Source: Nocardia alni
GTDB lineage: Bacteria; Actinomycetota; Actinomycetes; Mycobacteriales; Mycobacteriaceae
Direction of reading: 5' to 3'
Assembly (NCBI RefSeq): GCF_019038435.1
Contig: NZ_JAGPOX010000105.1
Span: forward strand, 1 to 35,040
Length of the DNA: 35,040 bases
A model generated the notes under the pieces. It searched no databases. It saw only the letters and a program-made list of their open reading frames with translations, and had not been told where the DNA came from. Positions 15,860-25,401 of this stretch are shown here, one piece after another. How positions within the stretch are numbered: the first letter of the stretch is position 1; the number at the start of each line of letters is the position of its first letter. The translations under genes and the position numbers were made by a program.

Positions 15860-18800
15860 CCATCTGCCACTGTGGGTCTCCTGGGTGACCGTGGGGGCCG
15901 GGGGCACGGCCGACGGGTCGATCGGGGTGAGGCGTTGCAGCTCACCCCAATCCTGCTTCCAGTCGTATGCCAGATAGGTGGCCAGAGTCTCCGAGCGCAG
16001 CAACTGCTGACTCCAGCCCAGCGGCCCGCCGCCGCTGTGCCCCTCCCACAGAGTGGTGTCGTGGGCGCCCACCCGATTGGGCAGGATGCGCCACCCCGGC
16101 GCCTGGGCGATGCCGTCCTTGTGATCGAACGGCCGCTGGCACGGGAACTGCAGGCCCACGGCCCAATCCAGCAGCACGGGCTGCCGCGAGCCGACCAGGT
16201 CACCGAGCGTGCGAGTCAGCGGGATACGCGGCGGGGTCAGCGCCATCCAGCGTTCCGGATCGAGGTTGTGGTCCTCGGCGACGATGCGAATCACGTTCGC
16301 CTGTGCGGGAATCTGATCCAGGGGCACCCGCAGATTCCGCCAGGACGGCGCCGGGCCGATATCGATCGGGGTCAGCCGTCCCATCGGATGCGCGCTGGTC
16401 GCGGAATCGCTAGCGCCGTATTCGATTTCGACCGGCTCACCGCCGATGGTTCCGCCGTCCGGGCCGATCGCCTGAATACGCCCAGCCGCCGCGATCGAGA
16501 TGATGTCGCGACTGCCGTGCTGCGCGGGCAGCCGGTACCAGCCGGTGGTGAGGTCGGCCGGAGTCTGTACACCATCGGTGCCGAGCTCCGGCGTGGTCGC
16601 CGCGTCGAGGCCGTAAGGCAGTGGTGCGCCGCCGGTTTGCGTTCCCGGCTCCCCGGTTTGCGTACCGCCGCTGGTCTTGTCGCCGAAGGCCTTCGCGATA
16701 CTGCTCGAACCGTCCTGCTCGTCGTCGGGAGTGAGATCGCCGACGCCGTTCGGCACGAATCCGCGTGCGCCGCCGGTGAATGTGGAGTACGCGTCGCCGA
16801 CGAGCGGTTTCATCATCGAGGCGTTCGGGTTGGTCTCGACCAGCACGTCGTTGGCCAGTCCGCACGGACTGCCCATGAGCGCGTGGATATTCGAGGACGC
16901 GAGCGAGAATCCGGGATACTGCACCGCCGCACTCGTGGTGAACGACACGACCTCGAAAACCACCAGGATCGCCGTGGCCACCGTCAGCGACGGGAACTTC
17001 GCCAGTCGCCACGCCCGGTCCGAGACACGGTGCGGCGTACCGGGTTTCGGTGCACGCACATGCCACCAGATCGCGAGCACCACGCACAGCGCGGCGATCA
17101 CCAGGAATATCTCGCTGAACCCCACACCCTGGAACGAGGGCGCCTTGTTCCACCACGGTATGCCGAAGCTCGATATCCACCACCACTGATTGACGCTGGT
17201 GAAGACCTGCGCCATCGCCAGCGCCACCACCGCGGCGAATATCGCCCGGTTGCGCGGCGAGCGCATCACCCGAGGCCCCAGCGCGACCGCCGTGAGCACC
17301 GCCACCGCTCCGGCCAGCCCCGCGTACACCCCGTTGTGGTGGGTGAACTTCGTCGGCGAAGTCGCCATCAGCAGCATCGCCCCGAACGTCACACCGAGCA
17401 GCCGCCGCGCCGGTCCGGACGCGGTGAACGGAATACGACCGCCCTTGCGCAGCATGGTGAATACGCAGACGAGCAGACCGAGCCACATGGCGACCATGGC
17501 GAACCTGCGGCCGATGGAGCCGTCGGCCGTAGCCATGAACAACCACTGGTAGCTCAGGTATTCGTTGTACCAGGGGTCGGCGGGTCCGACGATGTCGTGC
17601 ACCCGCTGCATCTCCTGCATCGCCGACAGCGGTTCGACGGCAAAGGCGAAGGCCAGCACCAGCATTCCAGCCGCCGACAGCGGAGCCAGCAACGCGCCGT
17701 ACGCCCGGATCCAGGCCCCCCGCGATACCCGGGTCCCGTCATGCGCACCGGCCAGCTCGCGGGCTCGCGGGATACCGAATCCCACCGCCGAGCGCAGCCC
17801 GGCCAGCAGCGGGGCGAGACAGATCACCCCCGAGGGCGCCGCGGTGAAACTGAACGCGGCGACCAGAATCGCGACGGCATAGGGCAGCAGCCGCGCCGTC
17901 GCGATGGATCGCTCGACGAAGCACCAGGTCAACAGCACGCAGACCGCCACAACGGGCTCGGGCCGCAGGCCGTTGTCGTAGGGCAGCCAGACCGCCAGGA
18001 ACGCCAGTGCGCCCGTCCATACCGCCACCTTGTCGTGGCGCACGGCGACCCCGAGTCGGGGAATCACCTCCCGGCTCAGCGCCAGCCAGGTGACCACGGC
18101 CGCCAGCAGCGTCGGCAATCGCACCCACGGGCTCGCCGTGCTGATCTCCGACAGGTGCGCGATGATGTCGTACGGCGGTGTGCCGACCGGGTTCTCCGGT
18201 ACGCCGAAGAATCGGAAGTAGTTGGCCATATATCCCGACACCAGCGACGTGCGCGCCATCCCGAACTGATAACCGTCGTCCGAGGTGGTGGCGCCGATGA
18301 AATGCCAGACCACCAACGTCGCCAAGACCACGAAGTCCACGCCGGTGAACGTCCACCACCGCTGCGGCAGCCAGCGGCGCAGACGCCGGCCGTCGACCCG
18401 GTCCAACCGGTACAGCGCCGCCAGCGCGATCAGCGTGAACACCACGGCCAGCACCTCGGCCGCACGTTTGAGCAAGGTCGGCGTGACCGAGAACCGGCTG
18501 TCGACCTGCGCGGTGACTTGTGCGCCATCGGCATTGGGGAGATCACTGAAGATCCCCACCACCTGCGGCCGCCAGTCTCCCGGCAGCACAGTTGTTTTCA
18601 CACCCGATCCAGGCAGAGCCACTGTGGCCGAAGACATATCGGCATGCACGGTCAGGGTATCGCCGACGATCGCGTCGACCGGCACGCTCACCAGCGCCTG
18701 GTTGCGCAGCACCACCTCGAGCCGCGCGGGCTCACGTCCCTGCCCCGGAAGCACACGGGCGACGAATCCATACTTTTCCAGCGAGGGCGCACCATCGGGC

Positions 18801-19150
18801 AGCGTGGACACCAGCACTCCCCCGTGCGCCTTCAGTTGCGCCATCGCCCGCCCTGGAACGGTCGCGTCGAAGGACAGCGGCGCATAGGTAACCAGCGGCG
18901 CCTCGACACTGCGCACCGAATCGTCCTGCGGCCAGGACAGCGTGGTGTGGTCCACCTTCACCGGCAGCAACGGCACCGCGACGGCACACAACGCACCCAG
19001 CACCCCGGCGATGCAGGCAATCCACGCGGCCCACTTCCCACGTCCCCCACCTGCGGTCCTCGGTCTCTCACCCACAGCGGGCGCCTCGTCCGCCCTCACC
19101 ATCGTCTCGGCCACGCCCGCCGATCGTAGTGGGAGGCCCGCGTTATCCAC
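15833..19150 (-). CDS. Arabinosyltransferase, Emb family (GT53)
   Basis: This protein of about 1105 residues has Emb architecture: an N-terminal helix near 41-63, an extracytoplasmic beta domain (about 65-225), many membrane helices, and a C-terminal extracytoplasmic domain with carbohydrate-binding-type folds (about 740-1100). The catalytic motif TSDDGY is at 289-294, with Asp291/Asp292 as expected general base. Emb enzymes add arabinofuranose from decaprenyl-phosphoryl arabinose to arabinogalactan or lipoarabinomannan, and are the target of ethambutol. The stretch REVIPRLGVAVRHDK and RPEPVVAVCVLLTWCFVERSIATARLLP looks closest to EmbC/EmbB; the subtype is not settled, so no symbol is given. 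Starts at 19150 (GTG), 19114 (GTG, with TACGAT 8 nt upstream) and 19102 (ATG) are possible. No other emb gene is adjacent. Confidence 0.93.
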   Translation of the reverse strand: MDNAGLPLRSAGVAETMVRADEAPAVGERPRTAGGGRGKWAAWIACIAGVLGALCAVAVPLLPVKVDHTTLSWPQDDSVRSVEAPLVTYAPLSFDATVPGRAMAQLKAHGGVLVSTLPDGAPSLEKYGFVARVLPGQGREPARLEVVLRNQALVSVPVDAIVGDTLTVHADMSSATVALPGSGVKTTVLPGDWRPQVVGIFSDLPNADGAQVTAQVDSRFSVTPTLLKRAAEVLAVVFTLIALAALYRLDRVDGRRLRRWLPQRWWTFTGVDFVVLATLVVWHFIGATTSDDGYQFGMARTSLVSGYMANYFRFFGVPENPVGTPPYDIIAHLSEISTASPWVRLPTLLAAVVTWLALSREVIPRLGVAVRHDKVAVWTGALAFLAVWLPYDNGLRPEPVVAVCVLLTWCFVERSIATARLLPYAVAILVAAFSFTAAPSGVICLAPLLAGLRSAVGFGIPRARELAGAHDGTRVSRGAWIRAYGALLAPLSAAGMLVLAFAFAVEPLSAMQEMQRVHDIVGPADPWYNEYLSYQWLFMATADGSIGRRFAMVAMWLGLLVCVFTMLRKGGRIPFTASGPARRLLGVTFGAMLLMATSPTKFTHHNGVYAGLAGAVAVLTAVALGPRVMRSPRNRAIFAAVVALAMAQVFTSVNQWWWISSFGIPWWNKAPSFQGVGFSEIFLVIAALCVVLAIWWHVRAPKPGTPHRVSDRAWRLAKFPSLTVATAILVVFEVVSFTTSAAVQYPGFSLASSNIHALMGSPCGLANDVLVETNPNASMMKPLVGDAYSTFTGGARGFVPNGVGDLTPDDEQDGSSSIAKAFGDKTSGGTQTGEPGTQTGGAPLPYGLDAATTPELGTDGVQTPADLTTGWYRLPAQHGSRDIISIAAAGRIQAIGPDGGTIGGEPVEIEYGASDSATSAHPMGRLTPIDIGPAPSWRNLRVPLDQIPAQANVIRIVAEDHNLDPERWMALTPPRIPLTRTLGDLVGSRQPVLLDWAVGLQFPCQRPFDHKDGIAQAPGWRILPNRVGAHDTTLWEGHSGGGPLGWSQQLLRSETLATYLAYDWKQDWGELQRLTPIDPSAVPPAPTVTQETHSGRWSPGHINTW

Positions 19151-19346
19151 TATTCGTCTGCCGACGGCGAGATCAGCAGCGACTCGGCCGACGAGGGCGA
19201 CGGCACGACCGGGGAGTCACCATGTTCTGTGGCTACTACGCCGCCTGCCAGGCCCTAAACCAACTTTAGTTCTCTTTTTCCGGGTGGAACCATCCCTCAC
19301 TCCGATCTCTCGTCCGCGGACGAGAACCACAACGCCAAGACGATCG

Positions 19347-21233
19347 CTAAGGCGCTCCGGGACGGTCCAGACGGAGCGTGACCAGGCCGTCAAGACCGGC
19401 GGTCAGCAAATTACCGTTCGCGTACAGACAGTTGACCGGTGCACCGAGGTGCACTGTCTCCGGGAAGCCCTCGGGGGTCAGTCCGGTCGCCGGTTCCCAG
19501 ATCCGGACGTTTGCACCGGACGCAGAGACGAGCAAGGGCGTGCCGTCGGACAGACTCACCGTGGCCAGGGATTGGACCTCGTCCGTGCGAGCGTCGGGAA
19601 CCGCGTCGTGGGGTTGTCCGGACTCGACATCCCACACCTCGACCAGGCCATGATCTCCTGCCGCGGCGAGCAGGACCCGCTCATCCGGCAGCAAGACGGA
19701 CGTGAGGGCCCGAATTTTCGTGGTTCGGCTGTGGAAACTCCCACCGACCCGCTTGCCCGTCATCGGGTCCCACATCCTCACCTTCCGATCGAAACCCGCG
19801 GAGGCCAGCAGGTCGCGGCCGTCCGGCATGCGCACCGCCGTCAGCGCCGACACTCCGAGCACGACACCGTCGAACGACCTGCTGTCGCCCGCGATCGGAT
19901 CCCAGACCCAGATTCGGCTGCCGCCGCCGGACACGATCCGCGCAACACCGTCGCCTGCATGGACGACCGCCAGCGCCAGCGCCCCGGTGCTTTTCTCGAT
20001 GCTCGAAATGCGGTAGGGCACACCGAGAACCGCATCCCAGAGCATGATCCTCCCGCCCCCGCCGACAGTCGCGAGCAGCGTGTCGCCATCGGGCAAGGTG
20101 GCCGAAACCATGGCCTGCACATCGGTCGAATGCGCGACGAACGGCGCGCCGACGGCTGTACCGGACGCCGGGTCCCATAGCCGAACCGTGCCATCGTCGC
20201 CGCCTGCCGCCACGAGCCTGCGACCGTCGCGCACCGGTACCTCGCACAGTGTGCGTACGGTCGGCATCGCATCGGGATCACCGCTGTTCACCGAACGCAC
20301 TGCGAACGGATCCCACAGCCGGACGGTCTCATCGTCACCCGCCGAGGCCAGCAAGGTGCGGCCATCCGGCATCGGAACCGCGGCCAGCGCGCGGATCATG
20401 CCGGTATGCCCGGTCAACGGCGCGCCGTGCTGCTCGCCGGTCAGGGGATCCCCGAGATGAATGCTCGTGCCGGCCGCAGCGGCCAGCAGCGCCCGATCCG
20501 ATCCGGGAACCGCCGCCAGGGCGCGCACCCAGCCAGTCTGTCCGGTCAGGAGCGTGCCGACCGGATGTTCCACGACGGGATCCCACAGCCGAATCCCCGC
20601 GCCGGCTCCGCCGGAGGCCAGCAGAACGCGGCCGTTGGACAACCGAAGCGTCGCCAGCGCCTGGATGTGGCGATCATGCGCATCGATGTGCAGGGCGCCC
20701 CACGATATCGGATCCCACAGCCTGATGGTGCGGCCGTCGTACACCGCGGCGATACGAGCGGTGCCGTCCGCGGACGGCACCGCCACCAGCGCACGGACCG
20801 GCGTACCGCTACGCGGGCTGGACTCGCCGACCGGGCCCTGCGCGATCGGATCCCACAGGCGTATCGTTCCGTCCTGCGTGCCGAGTGCGATCACGACGCC
20901 ACCGTCCGGCATGCGCACGGACGTGACCGCAAGAACGCTCACATCCACCGTGCGCGACTCCCCGACACGAGTGCCCCGGTCCGGATTCCATACCCGGATC
21001 GCACGGTCCGCGGCAACCGCGACGAGCAGCGTTCCGCCGTCCGGGGCAGGGATCGTCGCCAGCGCTCGGATGTCTCGTTGCTGAGCGGTGGTGAGTGGGG
21101 TGCGGTGCGGCTGTCCCGTGACCGGATCCCACAGGCGGATCATGCCGTCGGCACCGCCCGAAGCAAGCAGACGGCCGCCGTCCGGGAGTGTCACGACGGC
21201 AAGTGCGCGCACGCCGTTGATATGGCCGTCGAG
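19347..21233 (-). repeat. Fourteen WD40 repeat units
   Basis: About 45-residue units, each with a GxGADG/IRLWDP-like end, occupy residues 781-1408. Blade ends read IRLWDP, IRVWNP, IRLWDP (three), IHLGDP, VRLWDP (two), IMLWDA, IWVWDP, VRMWDP, VEVWDV, VRIWEP and a last weak VTLRLD. Fourteen units suit two seven-bladed propellers. On the plus strand a GATCCCACA-like core recurs at many blade ends. Confidence 0.85.
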
Positions 21234-23573
21234 GATTCGGTGCGCGGTGTGCGGGCGTAATATCGCTGCTTGCAGGGTAATCGAGGCATGGTTCGCCGAG
21301 CCTGCGAGAAAAGACGCTGTGCCGTTGGGGGTCGGTGGGTATGTGCCGATTTGGTGTGCCGTCGCCACTTCGATCTCGAGCACACGCTCTCGTGGCGCCA
21401 GCTTGCCCAGCCGTTTGGCGATGCCGACTATGCCGCCGATGACGGGCGGCAGTGCGAAACGCCCGAGTGCGCTGTGAAAGGCATCGTTGGTCAGGCGCAC
21501 CGGGTCGAGCGCCGGAAGGATGCGCGAATGCTCGGCCAGCAACCGCCATCCGGGTTCCCCTGCAGCGGCGACGTGTGCGGTGAGCAGCTGTGTCAGATAG
21601 GGATTCATCGGGCGCCCGCCGAAAGTACCGGCGGCCGTGTCGGACTCGGCGATACCAACGAGCGCCCGCGCTATCAGCACATGTACCTCGGGACGCCCAG
21701 TGGCGGCCTCGCCGAGAAAATACTCCGCGAACGTGCGGTGGGCCAGGCGATAGACAGTCTGTCCGTACTCACGGTCCGCCAGCACATATGGCGCCGCGGC
21801 GACCAACAGGCGGTCGACATCCTCAGCCGTCACCGATGCTTGCGGGAACGCCGCCCGGGATACGGTGGCCCACAGCTCATCCACGACCGGAAGGCCACGG
21901 CCGCGCGCATACGCCAGGCCGAGCAGCAGCATCCGGCACACCGGGCTCCCTGCGGACAGCCGTTCGACCGCCGCGCCGAACATCCCGCGATGATCCCTGT
22001 CCAGCAGTGCGCCCCAGGCGGTTTCGAGCCGTCGACTCGAATCGGCGAGCACCTCGTGCACTGCCAGGTGTGCGAACAGGAAATGCCGGTCACGCCGGTG
22101 CAATTCGTCGGCGAAACCGTCGATGTCCATCGACTCGTCGATCCTGCCCATGCGCCGTGCGGTGTCCAGCCGACGTCGCACATATCGCCGGACCGATTCG
22201 GCGTCCCGACCGATTCGCACGACGGTATCGGCGGTGAGGGCGTGCAGGATGTTCTCGTCGAGTGCGGGGCTATCGGGCTGTTCGCGGGTGCTCACACGGG
22301 TGCCGACGACGACCCGGACGAGCGCCTGCTCCGCCAGCGGCGCCAGGACTTCGCGGGCGACGGTGATCGGATCCACGGCCTCGTCCAAAGCGTCCACGAG
22401 CACTGTGATCGGCGCCCGGCGATCGAAATTACTTGTCAGCCAGCGCATCGCCGTCTCGAAATTGCGGGACGGCCTCTGCTCGAGGCCTATTCCCTCGGCC
22501 AGCCGGGCGATGACATCCGCGGTAGTAGCGCCGGTCAGGTGCAGAATCAGATCGAACGCGCCATCGGGCGGCTGTTCGGCGGCGGGCAGGTCGACCAGCA
22601 GCCCCGCTCTCCGCAACGCGGTGCGCAATGTCGGATTCGCCTGTACGACGAGGTGGCCCAGCAGCGCCGATTTACCGCTGCCCGCGGGGCCGGTCACCAC
22701 CAGCATCCCGGACTTGCTGGTCTGCAACCATGCGACGATCCGTTCGGCTTCGGTATGACGGCCCTCGAAGTACCACGATTGCTCGCCGAGCATCGTCTCC
22801 TTGAACGGCAGCTCCCCGCCATGCGCCCTGGGCAGGAAGTGACGGAGCTCGTCGGAGGTCAGCGTGTCCAGCGCGCCGGCGAGCTCGTCCCGGACGTCGA
22901 GCGGGATATTCACCAGCACAGCGTGACGTCGGTGCAGCACGACATCGAGCAGGTGCTTCTGCTCGACCTCCGCGCCCATGGTCTCCAGGTGATAGGCCAA
23001 CTCGCGCAGCGGGATCTGATAATCCGCGGCGCACGTGGTGTGCAGGATGTAGCGCAGGCTTTCGCTGACCCGGCCCAGGGTCGTCGCGCCCTCACCGGAC
23101 ATCCCGCCGACCAGCAGCACAGCGTTGTCGAGGCCCCGATCCACGATCTCGGTCTTGAGCAGCCGGATGAATCGGGCCGAGCGGCACGCGTCGATGATCA
23201 CGATGACCCAGGAGTCGTGGTATTCGGAGCGGCGAGCGGCGATCGCGTCCGCCAGGCGTTCGGGTGTCACCCCGCTGGCCTTCACCGCGAGGGGGCTGTT
23301 GCGATGGGCCAGGGTCGCTCGTTCGTCGTCGGACCAGCCGTGGCCCACCCAGTACAGGATCGTCTGGGGTGGTGCGGATTTCGACCACTCCGTCAGGCGC
23401 GCGTCGACCGCGTCCCCGTCGCGCCCCGGCATCGCGACATCCCATTCGACTGTGCGGCAGTCGAATCCGGACAGAACGGATTCGATCGCCTCGACCTCTC
23501 GCTCGACCTCGATATCGTCGAATCGCGCGTACTGCCCGATCGCGACCGGGAACAACTCCGGGCCACTGGACAC
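19347..23573 (-). CDS. Caspase-like protease / STAND NTPase / WD40 protein
   Basis: This 1408-residue multidomain protein has three parts. A caspase-like (C14-type) domain at about 5-220 has catalytic His78 (YWVGHGW) and Cys130 (IIDACRSARF). A STAND/NACHT-like NTPase from about 260 has FEGRHTEAERIVAWL, Walker A GPAGSGKS (295-302) and Walker B VLVDALDE (391-398), followed by helical regions to about 780. Fourteen WD40 repeats of about 45 residues fill 781-1408. Such proteins bind a trigger with the repeats, oligomerise with ATP and activate the protease; they are known in multicellular bacteria and proposed for defence or programmed death. No signal peptide is present. GTG 23573 has AGGAGGGG about 9 nt upstream, and a -10-like TAATCT lies about 55 nt upstream on the minus strand. 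The divergent neighbour is a predicted lipase. What triggers it and what it cleaves are unknown. Confidence 0.9.
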   Translation of the reverse strand: MSSGPELFPVAIGQYARFDDIEVEREVEAIESVLSGFDCRTVEWDVAMPGRDGDAVDARLTEWSKSAPPQTILYWVGHGWSDDERATLAHRNSPLAVKASGVTPERLADAIAARRSEYHDSWVIVIIDACRSARFIRLLKTEIVDRGLDNAVLLVGGMSGEGATTLGRVSESLRYILHTTCAADYQIPLRELAYHLETMGAEVEQKHLLDVVLHRRHAVLVNIPLDVRDELAGALDTLTSDELRHFLPRAHGGELPFKETMLGEQSWYFEGRHTEAERIVAWLQTSKSGMLVVTGPAGSGKSALLGHLVVQANPTLRTALRRAGLLVDLPAAEQPPDGAFDLILHLTGATTADVIARLAEGIGLEQRPSRNFETAMRWLTSNFDRRAPITVLVDALDEAVDPITVAREVLAPLAEQALVRVVVGTRVSTREQPDSPALDENILHALTADTVVRIGRDAESVRRYVRRRLDTARRMGRIDESMDIDGFADELHRRDRHFLFAHLAVHEVLADSSRRLETAWGALLDRDHRGMFGAAVERLSAGSPVCRMLLLGLAYARGRGLPVVDELWATVSRAAFPQASVTAEDVDRLLVAAAPYVLADREYGQTVYRLAHRTFAEYFLGEAATGRPEVHVLIARALVGIAESDTAAGTFGGRPMNPYLTQLLTAHVAAAGEPGWRLLAEHSRILPALDPVRLTNDAFHSALGRFALPPVIGGIVGIAKRLGKLAPRERVLEIEVATAHQIGTYPPTPNGTASFLAGSANHASITLQAAILRPHTAHRILDGHINGVRALAVVTLPDGGRLLASGGADGMIRLWDPVTGQPHRTPLTTAQQRDIRALATIPAPDGGTLLVAVAADRAIRVWNPDRGTRVGESRTVDVSVLAVTSVRMPDGGVVIALGTQDGTIRLWDPIAQGPVGESSPRSGTPVRALVAVPSADGTARIAAVYDGRTIRLWDPISWGALHIDAHDRHIQALATLRLSNGRVLLASGGAGAGIRLWDPVVEHPVGTLLTGQTGWVRALAAVPGSDRALLAAAAGTSIHLGDPLTGEQHGAPLTGHTGMIRALAAVPMPDGRTLLASAGDDETVRLWDPFAVRSVNSGDPDAMPTVRTLCEVPVRDGRRLVAAGGDDGTVRLWDPASGTAVGAPFVAHSTDVQAMVSATLPDGDTLLATVGGGGRIMLWDAVLGVPYRISSIEKSTGALALAVVHAGDGVARIVSGGGSRIWVWDPIAGDSRSFDGVVLGVSALTAVRMPDGRDLLASAGFDRKVRMWDPMTGKRVGGSFHSRTTKIRALTSVLLPDERVLLAAAGDHGLVEVWDVESGQPHDAVPDARTDEVQSLATVSLSDGTPLLVSASGANVRIWEPATGLTPEGFPETVHLGAPVNCLYANGNLLTAGLDGLVTLRLDRPGAP

Positions 23574-23701
23574 TCAGGGCACCCCCTCCTGAAGCCACAC
23601 TCCAGTCGCGAACCTGCACGTGTGACCAGATTAGTACCGCAACGCTCGCGTCATCGCCGGGTGGGCGGGCGATTCGCGGGTGCGTGCGTGATGATGGCGA
23701 G

Positions 23702-25147
23702 ATGGTGACAGAGTGGGAGTTCCCCGAAGCCGGGCCGATGCCGGAGCATTCCGTCGCGCGGGCGACATCGGCACGGGTATCGGGCATTTCGAATCCGATC
23801 ACCGATGACGCGGTGGTGGTGATACCCGGGATCATGGGTACGGAGCTGGTCGATACCGCCACAGGCAAGCTCATCTGGGGCCTGCATCCCGGATTGCTGG
23901 CGCGGATGTGGTCGGCGCCCGTCGGCGGCCTGGCGCCGCTGGCGTTCGACCCGGAACGCAACAGCGTGAAACCCGCTCGGTTGCTGCGCGTTCCGGCGTT
24001 CGCGCCGTTTCTCGCGGGTATCGAGCCCTATACGAAATTGGTGCGCCGACTTCGCGAAACCGTCCGGGATCCCGCGGCCGTCCTCGAATTCGGTTATGAC
24101 TGGCGGCTTCCGGTACGTCACAATGCCGTTCTGCTCGCCGAGGCGATCGACGCGCATCTGGCCCGATGGCGCGCGGCGTCCGACCGGCCGCGGGCCCGGA
24201 TTCATTTGGTGGCGCATTCGATGGGCGGACTGCTGTGCCACTCGCTCGCCGCCATCCCGGGGGCGATGGAGAACGTCGCGAACGTCGTCACCCTGGGCAC
24301 CCCCTTCGAGGGCGCCCCGAAGGTGGTGTTGACGATCGCCAGCGGGTCCGGCGCTCCTGTACCGGCGCGCGGATTGCGGGCGGTGGCCGCGACGATGCCG
24401 GGACTGTACGACCTGTTGCCCACCTATCGCTGCGTCGACGATGGTGACGTCGTACGTCGACTCACCGCCGCCGACATCGGAAATATCGGCGGTAGAACGG
24501 ATCTCGCCCGGGACGCGTTCGAGCACAAGGACACGCTCGCCGCGGTCGCCATCGCGTCGCATCGGCCACTGATCGGCGTCGCCCAGCCGACCGTATGCAG
24601 CCTGTCCATCGACGCCGGCCAGGCCGAGCCGCTGTACCACACCTTCGAGGTCGACGCCGACGGCGCGCTGTCGACCCGGCCCGACAGCACACTTCTCCGC
24701 CTTCCGGGCCGTGGCGACGGTACCGTCCCGCGAAATTCGGCTGTGCCACACCATCATCGAGAAACCGTCCCACTCCCCCAGCAGCACGGCCCCCTGGCCC
24801 AGACCGACGAAGCCATCGCTTTCGTGCTCGACCGGCTGCTGCACCGCGACACGGGCCCTCGCCTCGGTGAGGCCGACCTGGGAATGCACTCGCCCGACCT
24901 CGTGCGGCCCGGACAGGAGTTCACGATCGACATCCTCGGGATCGACAGCCCTGTCGACGCCCGCGTCACCATCACCGACGTCGCGGACAACGAGCCGATC
25001 TCCCGTCCCCGCCTCGAATTCCGGGAGGGCCGTATCGTCGCACCGGTCACCGTGCACGCCCCGGGGCTCTACCGCGCCACCGTCGCGGGTAGCGGAACCT
25101 CTCCCGTCACACAGCTATTCCTCGCGCCCGATCGAGTCGACGCCTGA
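23702..25147 (+). CDS. LCAT-family lipase/acyltransferase, predicted cytosolic
   Basis: This 481-residue alpha/beta hydrolase has the LCAT pattern: oxyanion region PGIMGTEL (42-49), FGYDWRLPVRHN (130-141), nucleophile Ser173 in HLVAHSMGG, VTLGTPFEGAPK (196-207), and GDGTVP with Asp339 as likely catalytic acid. His362 (QQHGPLAQTDEA) is a candidate catalytic base. Residues about 398-477 form a separate beta-rich domain (PGQEFTIDILG, VDARVTITDV, GLYRATVAG) resembling an immunoglobulin-like sandwich. LCAT enzymes cleave or transfer acyl chains of phospholipids. There is no signal peptide or membrane helix, so it should act inside the cell. The ATG at 23702 is favoured, but there is no strong ribosome site. 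It is divergent from the caspase/STAND gene across 128 bp and may be its effector; that link is inferred. Confidence 0.85.
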   Translation: MVTEWEFPEAGPMPEHSVARATSARVSGISNPITDDAVVVIPGIMGTELVDTATGKLIWGLHPGLLARMWSAPVGGLAPLAFDPERNSVKPARLLRVPAFAPFLAGIEPYTKLVRRLRETVRDPAAVLEFGYDWRLPVRHNAVLLAEAIDAHLARWRAASDRPRARIHLVAHSMGGLLCHSLAAIPGAMENVANVVTLGTPFEGAPKVVLTIASGSGAPVPARGLRAVAATMPGLYDLLPTYRCVDDGDVVRRLTAADIGNIGGRTDLARDAFEHKDTLAAVAIASHRPLIGVAQPTVCSLSIDAGQAEPLYHTFEVDADGALSTRPDSTLLRLPGRGDGTVPRNSAVPHHHRETVPLPQQHGPLAQTDEAIAFVLDRLLHRDTGPRLGEADLGMHSPDLVRPGQEFTIDILGIDSPVDARVTITDVADNEPISRPRLEFREGRIVAPVTVHAPGLYRATVAGSGTSPVTQLFLAPDRVDA

Positions 25148-25401
25148 TTTCGCGGCGGGGTGATCGCAGTCATCAACCCAGGTCCGTCAGGTTGCCGCTG
25201 TGTGTCACCGCACGGCCGGTGAACGCATCCATTCGCCCGCTACACGGCTTCGTCGATCATCCGCCCGCTGGCGCCACTCAGCGCCGTCGACCGGGGGCGT
25301 CCCTCGGTCTGTCGCTGCCCACACTCGGCCCGAACGACGCTCGCCGCCTCGCGAAGCTCACAGCGGAGCTGGTGACTACACGGCTCTGACCGGCGCGGCG
25401 C

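Noticed and set aside
15872..19129. A 1085-codon open frame antisense to the whole Emb gene
   Set aside because: It has no recognisable domain and is Arg/His/Gln-rich, as expected for the reverse frame of a GC-rich gene. Emb on the minus strand is unambiguous.
21270..23708. An 812-codon open frame antisense to the caspase/STAND gene
   Set aside because: No domain is visible and the composition is that of a shadow frame. The sense protein has all expected motifs.
25148..25401. Short open frames in the gap between the lipase and kinase genes
   Set aside because: One 65-codon frame ends in a helix-like segment, but there is no ribosome site, domain or phasing to support a gene. I see nothing else in this gap.
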